The notes below the pieces were generated by a model that was not told where the DNA came from, searched no databases, and saw only the letters and a program-made list of their open reading frames with translations. 64,000 bases of DNA. Source: Caballeronia jiangsuensis. Its GTDB lineage: Bacteria > Pseudomonadota > Gammaproteobacteria > Burkholderiales > Burkholderiaceae. Each line of letters starts with the position of its first letter. Within the stretch, counting starts at the first letter, position 1. Made by a program: the position numbers and the translations under genes. The stretch is taken from positions 204,667 through 268,666 of the forward strand of contig JFHF01000004.1 of the NCBI GenBank assembly GCA_000648925.1, written 5' to 3'. Positions 59,061-64,000 of this stretch are shown piece by piece.

Positions 59061-60226
59061 GCAACACGGAGAACAAGATGAAAAAGAACGATCTTCCATT
59101 GACTGGCGTGCGCGTGATCGATCTCACGCAAGTGATGATGGGCCCCGTCTGCACACAGATGCTCGCCGACTACGGCGCCGACGTCGTCAAGATCGAACGG
59201 CACGGCGCGGGCGATCTGAGCCGCTCGACTTTCGAGCCTGTCGCGGGCGCGGACAATCCGATCTTCTGCAGCTTGAATCGCAACAAGCGCAGCGTCGCGC
59301 TCGATCTGCGCGATGCGTCGCAGATGGAAGCGTTGAAGGCGCTGATCGCGGATGCGGACGTCGTCGTGAACAACTTCCGGGCGGGCGTGATGGATCGTCT
59401 GGGTCTGGGCTTTGAGGACTGCCGCGCGCTGAATCCGCGCATCATCTACGCGGTCGGCACGGGCTTCGGCGAGACGGGACCGTATGCGCACAAGGGCGGG
59501 CAGGACGTGCTTGCGCAGGCGATGAGCGGCGTGATGGCGCGCCGCGCCGACGACTCGCTGCCTGTCTCCGTCTATCCGACGGCGCTCGCGGATTACTCGG
59601 CGGGCATGCACATGGTGCAGGGCATTCTGCTCGCGCTTTTGCATCGGGAGCGCACGGGCGAGGGGCAGAAGGTCAACGTGTCGCTCTACAACTCGATGCT
59701 TGCGATGCAGATGCAGGAAGCCGCGATGATCATGATGGCGGACTCCGAAGTGAACTGGGCCGCGATGCCGCTTTCCGGCGTGTTCGAGACGACGACGGGT
59801 CCGCTCGTGCTCGTCGGCGCGTTCAAGGCGAATCCGTTGCGCGACATCTGCGCGGCGCTGGAAATCGACGATATGTCTGTCGATGCGCGCTTCTGCAACC
59901 TGAACCAGCAGTTCGCACACAAGGCCGAATTGCAGCGCACCTTTCGCGAGCGCTTCGCGAGCAACAGCCGCGAGTACTGGCTCGCGCGGCTCGAAGAACA
60001 GGATCTTCTGTGCGCGCCGGTGCGCGATCTGCGCGAGGCGCTCGTCGATCCGCAGACGCTGCATAACCAGCTCGTCCTCGAAGGCGACGGAGAAGGGCAG
60101 CCGGTGCGCCTGATCGGCAGCCCGATCGAACTGTCGAACGCGCCGGTCGTGCTTCGCCGCGCACCGCCGCGCCTCGGCCAGCACACCGCCGAGGTGCTCG
60201 GCCTCACGACGACGGAGGCCGTATGA
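59057..60226 (+). CDS. CaiB/BaiF family III CoA-transferase
   Basis: 389 aa. LTGVRVIDLTQVMMGPVCTQ, DYGADVVKIERHGAGDLSRS, IFCSLNRNKRSVALDLRDAS, catalytic Asp region KGGQDVLAQAMSGVMARRAD. Start in the ATGA overlap with the oxidoreductase stop. It is the activation step of the operon: the imported acid is probably made into a CoA thioester by transfer from a donor CoA ester. Confidence 0.92.
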   Translation: MSNTENKMKKNDLPLTGVRVIDLTQVMMGPVCTQMLADYGADVVKIERHGAGDLSRSTFEPVAGADNPIFCSLNRNKRSVALDLRDASQMEALKALIADADVVVNNFRAGVMDRLGLGFEDCRALNPRIIYAVGTGFGETGPYAHKGGQDVLAQAMSGVMARRADDSLPVSVYPTALADYSAGMHMVQGILLALLHRERTGEGQKVNVSLYNSMLAMQMQEAAMIMMADSEVNWAAMPLSGVFETTTGPLVLVGAFKANPLRDICAALEIDDMSVDARFCNLNQQFAHKAELQRTFRERFASNSREYWLARLEEQDLLCAPVRDLREALVDPQTLHNQLVLEGDGEGQPVRLIGSPIELSNAPVVLRRAPPRLGQHTAEVLGLTTTEAV

Positions 60227-60996
60227 GCGTGCGCCTCGTCATCGATCGGCACGTGGCCACCGTGACGCTCGCGCGTCCCGAAGCGCTCAACGCCGTCGAT
60301 CTGGAAACCGAAGCCGAATTGCAACGCATCTGGAGCGAGCTGGAGCATAACCGCGACGTGCGCGTCGTCGTGCTGACGGGCGAGGGCGAGCGCGCATTTT
60401 GCGTCGGCGCGGATCTCAAGAATCCCGCGATGAGCGGCCTCGAATACTGGGCCGCGCCGCGTCCGGGCGGCTTCGGCGGCATCGCGCTGCGCGAGACGCT
60501 GAACGTGCCGGTGATCGCGCGCGTAAACGGTTACGCGCTCGGCGGCGGCTTCGAGATGGTGCTCGGCTGCGATCTCGTGATCGCGTGCGAGGAAGCGAGC
60601 TTCGGCTTGCCCGAGGCGCTCGTCGGCCGCATGCCGCTCGACGGCGGCATGACCTTGCTGCAACGCCAGATTCCCTATCGTCAGGCGATGGCGATGCTCA
60701 TGACCGGACGCCGCATTTCCGCGCACGAAGCGCGGGAAATGGGCCTCGTCAACGAGGTCGTCGCGCGAGCGGAGCTGGACAAGGCCGTCGATCGATGGGT
60801 CGATGCGGTGCTCGCGTGCGCGCCCTTGTCGGTGCAGGCGATCAAGCAGGTCGTGCGCCGCACGTCGACACTGTCCGCGAGCGAGGCGCAGGCGCTCAGG
60901 CTCCCGGCGCTCGTCAGCGCGCTGCAGTCCGAGGACGCGCACGAAGGCGTGCGCGCGTTCCAGGAAAAGCGCAAGCCGCAATGGAGGGGACGCTGA
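60223..60996 (+). CDS. enoyl-CoA hydratase/isomerase
   Basis: 257-aa crotonase. Oxyanion elements EGERAFCVGADLKNPAMS and VNGYALGGGFEMVLGCDLVI; acid/base region ASFGLPEALVGRMPLDGGMT has the LPE motif with one catalytic Glu. The first catalytic Glu (usually in 'A(E/Q)...GC(E)') reads GCD here. Start in the ATGA overlap with the CoA-transferase gene; stop overlaps the ferredoxin start (TGATG). CGGAGGCCGT precedes the ATG. Confidence 0.92.
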   Translation: MSVRLVIDRHVATVTLARPEALNAVDLETEAELQRIWSELEHNRDVRVVVLTGEGERAFCVGADLKNPAMSGLEYWAAPRPGGFGGIALRETLNVPVIARVNGYALGGGFEMVLGCDLVIACEEASFGLPEALVGRMPLDGGMTLLQRQIPYRQAMAMLMTGRRISAHEAREMGLVNEVVARAELDKAVDRWVDAVLACAPLSVQAIKQVVRRTSTLSASEAQALRLPALVSALQSEDAHEGVRAFQEKRKPQWRGR

Positions 60997-61340
60997 TGGC
61001 CTACGTGATCGGGTCGCCGTGCATCGACGTGAAGGACGGCGCATGCGTGCAGTGCTGTCCGGTCGATTGCATCTATGAAGGCGGGCGCACGCTTTATATC
61101 CATCCTGAGGAATGCATCAACTGCGGCGTATGCGTCTCGGTGTGCCCGACCGAGGCGATCTATCACGAGGAAGAACTGCCGCGCGAGCAAGCCGCGTTCG
61201 CCGCGGTGAACCGCGCCTTCTTCGACGCGGACGTGAGCGCGCTCGGTTCGCCGGGTGGCGCATCGGACGTCGGCAGGGTAGCCTTCGATCACCCCGTGGT
61301 CGCGTCGTGGCCGCGAAGCAGCGTTACGGTGACGGACTGA
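60996..61340 (+). CDS. 7Fe-type ferredoxin (3Fe-4S plus 4Fe-4S), actinobacterial style
   Basis: 114-aa ferredoxin. Cys9, Cys17 and Cys50 fit a 3Fe-4S site (the fourth ligand position, 12, is Val). Cys21, Cys40, Cys43 and Cys46 fit a 4Fe-4S site (ACVQCCPVDCIYEGG; ECINCGVCVSVCPTEAIYHE). Cys20 is extra, giving a Cys-Cys pair. The tail FFDADVSALGSPGGASDVG matches the 'FFxxLGSPGGAxxxG' ending seen in actinobacterial ferredoxins, not the common FdxA of Proteobacteria. It is coupled to the hydratase gene. It could serve the FAD oxidoreductase of the same operon as electron donor or acceptor. Confidence 0.9.
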   Translation: MAYVIGSPCIDVKDGACVQCCPVDCIYEGGRTLYIHPEECINCGVCVSVCPTEAIYHEEELPREQAAFAAVNRAFFDADVSALGSPGGASDVGRVAFDHPVVASWPRSSVTVTD

Positions 61341-61349
61341 GGGCAAACG

Positions 61350-62264
61350 ATGCACGCGAACGTTCTGAAGTATTTCGTCGAGGTCGCGCGGTGCGGATCG
61401 ATCCGCAAGGCCGCGCAGAACCTCTATGTCGCGTCGAGCGCGGTGAACCGGCAGATACTCAAGCTCGAATCCGAGATGGGCACCGAGCTATTCGACCGGC
61501 TGCCCAACGGCATCCGTCTGAACGCGGCGGGCGAGCGCGTGCTGCAGCACATTCGCGGGACGCTGAACGATTTCCACCTGATGCGCAGCGAGCTCGACGA
61601 ACTGAAGGGCGATCGCAAAGGCCACGTGTCCGTGGTGGCGATGGATTCGCTGTTCGTCGATTTTCTGCCGGCGACGGTCGAGGAATTCTCGGACGCGTAT
61701 CCGGCCGTCACGTACTCGATCGCCGCCGTGCCGCCGCACGATGTCCCGCCGCGCGTGCTGACCGGCGAGTACGACGTCGGCATCACGTACATCACGAAGC
61801 TGCCCGCCGGGCTCGATGTCGTGACGGAAGTGCCTTTGCCGCCGGGCGTCGTGATGGCGTCGTCGCATCCGCTCGCGAAGCGCGAGCGCGTGACCTTCGA
61901 CGAATGCCGCCATCACGCATTTCTGCGCCTCGAAGGCCGCTCGCCGATCCAGGGCGCCATGAGCAGCGAGTTCCCCGCGTTCTGGGAATTGCTGCAGCCG
62001 AGCGTCACCTGCAACTCGACGACGCTGCTCAAGCGTCTGATCGCGTCCGGGCGCGGCATATCGTTCTTCTCCAAGCTCGCGTTCCTCGATGAACTGTCGC
62101 GCGGCGACGTCGTGTGGCGACCGATCGACGACGAGAACATCAACGAGCTGACGGTCGGCATCATCGTTCCGAGCCAGCGCGCGCTGCCGCACGTGACGGG
62201 CGAATTCATCGAGCGGATGGTGCGCAGGCTGAAGCATGTCGAGCTGACGTTGCGGGAGTTTTGA
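61350..62264 (+). CDS. LysR-type regulator, last gene of the pathway operon
   Basis: 304-aa LysR protein. Helix-turn-helix: VLKYFVEVARCGSIRKAAQN, YVASSAVNRQILKLESEMGT, LFDRLPNGIRLNAAGERVL. Effector half: VSVVAMDSLFVDFLPATVEE, YDVGITYITKLPAGLDVVTE. Only 9 bp after the ferredoxin gene and with GAGGGCAAACG, so it is probably cotranscribed with the operon it controls. It converges with the sugar transporter gene 18 bp downstream. Confidence 0.9.
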   Translation: MHANVLKYFVEVARCGSIRKAAQNLYVASSAVNRQILKLESEMGTELFDRLPNGIRLNAAGERVLQHIRGTLNDFHLMRSELDELKGDRKGHVSVVAMDSLFVDFLPATVEEFSDAYPAVTYSIAAVPPHDVPPRVLTGEYDVGITYITKLPAGLDVVTEVPLPPGVVMASSHPLAKRERVTFDECRHHAFLRLEGRSPIQGAMSSEFPAFWELLQPSVTCNSTTLLKRLIASGRGISFFSKLAFLDELSRGDVVWRPIDDENINELTVGIIVPSQRALPHVTGEFIERMVRRLKHVELTLREF

Positions 62265-62282
62265 GTTTCTCCCGCGTCGTCC

Positions 62283-63689
62283 TCAGTTGCCTTTTCCCAG
62301 ATCGCGCAGGCGCTTGCCGGCCATCAGATCGTTGCCCAGTTTCTCGAGCGAGACACCGCGCGTTTCGGGTACGTAGAAGAACACGACGATCCCGAAGACG
62401 ACGTTGAGGATGGCGTACAGAACGAAGGTGTTCGCTTCGCCCACCGTCGACAACAAGCTGAGAAACGTGGCCGCGACCGCCATGTTGGCGACCCAGTTGA
62501 CCAGCGTCGAAACGGCGATGCCGAAGCCGCGTCCCTGCTGGGGTTGAATTTCCGAGCAGAGAATCCATACGAGCGGACCCGCGGACATCGCAAAGCCGGC
62601 GATGAAAAGCAGGAGCGCCGCGACCGCCAGAACCTGAGCCGTGAGGCCCGCCACGCCGATATGCAGGAGCACCCCGAGCGAGCACATGCCGATTGCCATG
62701 ACCGCGCATCCCGCATAGAGAATCGGCTTGCGGCCCCAGCGATCGACGAAGGCGATCGCGCCGAATGTCGCCACGACGTTGACGAGGCCGACGATGACCG
62801 TCGCCCAGAGTTGCTGCTCATGCGTTGCGAAGCCGGCAAGTTCGAAGATACGCGGTGCGTAGTACATCACGACATTGATGCCGGTGAGTTGCTGGAAGAC
62901 TTGCAGCACGACGCCCAGCAGCACGGAACGGCGAAAGTTCATGTTCTTGCGCAGCAGGCTCCATCCTCGCTGCGGACGCGTGCTGTCCTCGCTGACCTGT
63001 TCGAGCTCGGCTTCGACATCGGCCGGATTGGTGTAGAGGCGCTGCAGCACGGCGCGCGCTTCCGCGGCGCGATTGCGTTGAAGCAGCCAGCGCGGACTGT
63101 CGGGAAGCGCGAGGACGCCTGCCAGGAAGAATGCGGCGGGGATCGCGATCACGCCCAGCATCCAGCGCCAGTCGGCCACGTAAGACAGCCCGATATTCGA
63201 CAGAAACGCCGCCAGAATCCCGACGGTAATCATCAGCTGATACGTGGAGATCATCGCCCCGCGCACCTGCCGTGGCGCGACTTCCGAAAGGTACAGCGGC
63301 GCCGTGAAGGACGCCATGCCGACCGCGAGGCCGAGTATCAGCCGTGCGCCGATCAGATGAGCGGGGCTGCCCGCGAATCCCGACCAGAGCGATCCCGCGA
63401 TGAAGAGGATCGCCGCCAGCACGAGCGCATATCGGCGTCCGAGGCGCCACGACAGCCATCCCGCACCCAGTGCGCCGATCGCCGCGCCGACCATCATCGA
63501 ACTGACGATCCATTCCTGCGCGCGATCGTTCAGGACGAAATGCTTCGCGATGAACGGCAGCGCGCCCGAGATCACGCCGATGTCGAGGCCAAACAGCAGG
63601 CCGGCGAGCGCCGCCATGAGGCAGACGAAGAGACCATAGCGTCGGGATCTCGAGTGTGTCGGCATGGTGCTATCGGCGAGCGTGCTCAT
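62283..63689 (-). CDS. sugar porter family MFS transporter (GalP/AraE/XylE type)
   Basis: 468-aa twelve-helix sugar:H+ symporter. Family signatures: GLLFGLDIGVISGALPFIAK (helix 1), WRLGRRYALVLAAILFIAGS (motif A), LYLSEVAPRQVRGAMISTYQ (PESPR-type region), LPDSPRWLLQRNRAAEARAV, QQLTGINVVMYYAPRIF (sugar-binding QQxxGxN), FVDRWGRKPILYAGCAVMAI and FYVPETRGVSLEKL. Start at 63689 with GGAGA 9 bp upstream; the longer frame to 63758 lacks a site. Stands alone, no kinase or catabolic gene adjacent. Confidence 0.94.
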   Translation of the reverse strand: MSTLADSTMPTHSRSRRYGLFVCLMAALAGLLFGLDIGVISGALPFIAKHFVLNDRAQEWIVSSMMVGAAIGALGAGWLSWRLGRRYALVLAAILFIAGSLWSGFAGSPAHLIGARLILGLAVGMASFTAPLYLSEVAPRQVRGAMISTYQLMITVGILAAFLSNIGLSYVADWRWMLGVIAIPAAFFLAGVLALPDSPRWLLQRNRAAEARAVLQRLYTNPADVEAELEQVSEDSTRPQRGWSLLRKNMNFRRSVLLGVVLQVFQQLTGINVVMYYAPRIFELAGFATHEQQLWATVIVGLVNVVATFGAIAFVDRWGRKPILYAGCAVMAIGMCSLGVLLHIGVAGLTAQVLAVAALLLFIAGFAMSAGPLVWILCSEIQPQQGRGFGIAVSTLVNWVANMAVAATFLSLLSTVGEANTFVLYAILNVVFGIVVFFYVPETRGVSLEKLGNDLMAGKRLRDLGKGN

Positions 63690-63773
63690 TTGAGGTGTCT
63701 CCAGGTTGTTCGGTCGCGGCCGGGCGGCTTCGCGCCGGTTGTTCCCATCTGCATCCATGATCGAACACGAGAA

Positions 63774-63923
63774 TTAGCGCGTGATGAGGGCACGCCGAAG
63801 GTGTGCCGCCACGCGATCGGGCGGCAGCGCGCACGCTTGTTCGATTTCGCCATTCCGATTCGAAAATAGTCTGATTAATTTTTTTTGGAAAAGACGCTTG
63901 ACGATATCGAAATTGGTCCGCAT
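63774..63923 (-). CDS. small hypothetical protein (49 aa)
   Basis: MRTNFDIVKRLFQKKLIRLF, SNRNGEIEQACALPPDRVAA, HLRRALITR. Basic, no signal peptide or membrane segment, probably two helices. A very good ribosome site (GGGAGGCGAATT) precedes the ATG at 63923, which is the main evidence. No family recognised. It lies 84 bp upstream of the sugar transporter in the same direction and could be a leader gene. Confidence 0.5.
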   Translation of the reverse strand: MRTNFDIVKRLFQKKLIRLFSNRNGEIEQACALPPDRVAAHLRRALITR

Positions 63924-64000
63924 AATTCGCCTCCCGTTGAATGACGGCGCGCAAGAAAGCAAGCGAAAGCAGTAACCCGCGAAGCAAATTCTCAGCGCAA

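Noticed and set aside
1..64000. tRNA/rRNA genes, CRISPR arrays, complete insertion sequences, prophage genes
   Set aside because: None recognised: no cloverleaf-type sequence, no regularly spaced repeats other than the iterons, no transposase or integrase domain.

Overview
The window is high-GC betaproteobacterial DNA, most likely from Burkholderiaceae of the Paraburkholderia/Caballeronia type. The basis is two Burkholderia-style porins (mature N-termini around VTLYGLV), DUF4148-like and other small Burkholderia-type proteins, and a very large stock of IclR/LysR regulators, CaiB/BaiF CoA-transferases and acyl-CoA enzymes. An iteron-type Rep_3 initiator next to parA-parB (45.4-49.8 kb) shows that this is the origin region of a secondary replicon (second/third chromosome, chromid or megaplasmid), not the main chromosome. 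Genus and replicon type are inferences.

Layout. 0-2.3 kb: the N-terminal part of an RpoD paralogue cut by the window edge, plus three small hypothetical proteins. 2.3-7.3 kb: a TetR regulator with twin perfect operators, divergent from an EmrA-EmrB-outer-membrane-factor tripartite efflux operon. 7.4-13.7 kb: a His-rich secreted peptide, a secreted hydrolase, a polar amino-acid ABC uptake operon ending in its own IclR regulator, and two small genes. 13.7-31.8 kb: a catabolic island with a tandem hydrolase pair (one copy dead), acyl-CoA synthetase, thiolase, porin, acyl-CoA dehydrogenase, SDR and MaoC hydratase, ETF-quinone oxidoreductase, CoA-transferases, enoyl-CoA hydratase, two IclR regulators and a DUF2889 protein. 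Eight promoters in this island share one architecture: TC(G/A)nnG(T/C)ACGGAA, then 16-17 bp, then TTGAC (TGGAC in one). This implies a single activator-controlled regulon.

31.8-45.2 kb: a second acyl-CoA operon (acyl-CoA dehydrogenase, MaoC-like, non-catalytic thiolase-like protein, DUF35 partner, two CoA-transferases, LysR), an AMACR-like gene with an aromatic-acid-type MFS transporter, an SDR lacking its catalytic Tyr/Lys, a DsbA-family protein, and a LysR gene divergent from a flavin monooxygenase. 45.4-49.9 kb: rep, an iteron origin, parA, parB, and two palindromes that look like parS. 49.9-52.5 kb: a gene-poor stretch with little recognisable coding.

52.5-64 kb: a lipoprotein, a second porin, then a tightly packed seven-cistron pathway operon plus a terminal LysR (NMT1-type ABC importer, FAD oxidoreductase, CoA-transferase, enoyl-CoA hydratase, actinobacterial-style 7Fe ferredoxin), a sugar MFS transporter and a small ORF.

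Together, the genes describe a replicon devoted to taking up organic acids through porins, ABC and MFS transporters, activating them with CoA and degrading them by beta-oxidation-like routes, with electrons passing to ETF-QO or ferredoxin. The actual substrates cannot be read from the sequence.
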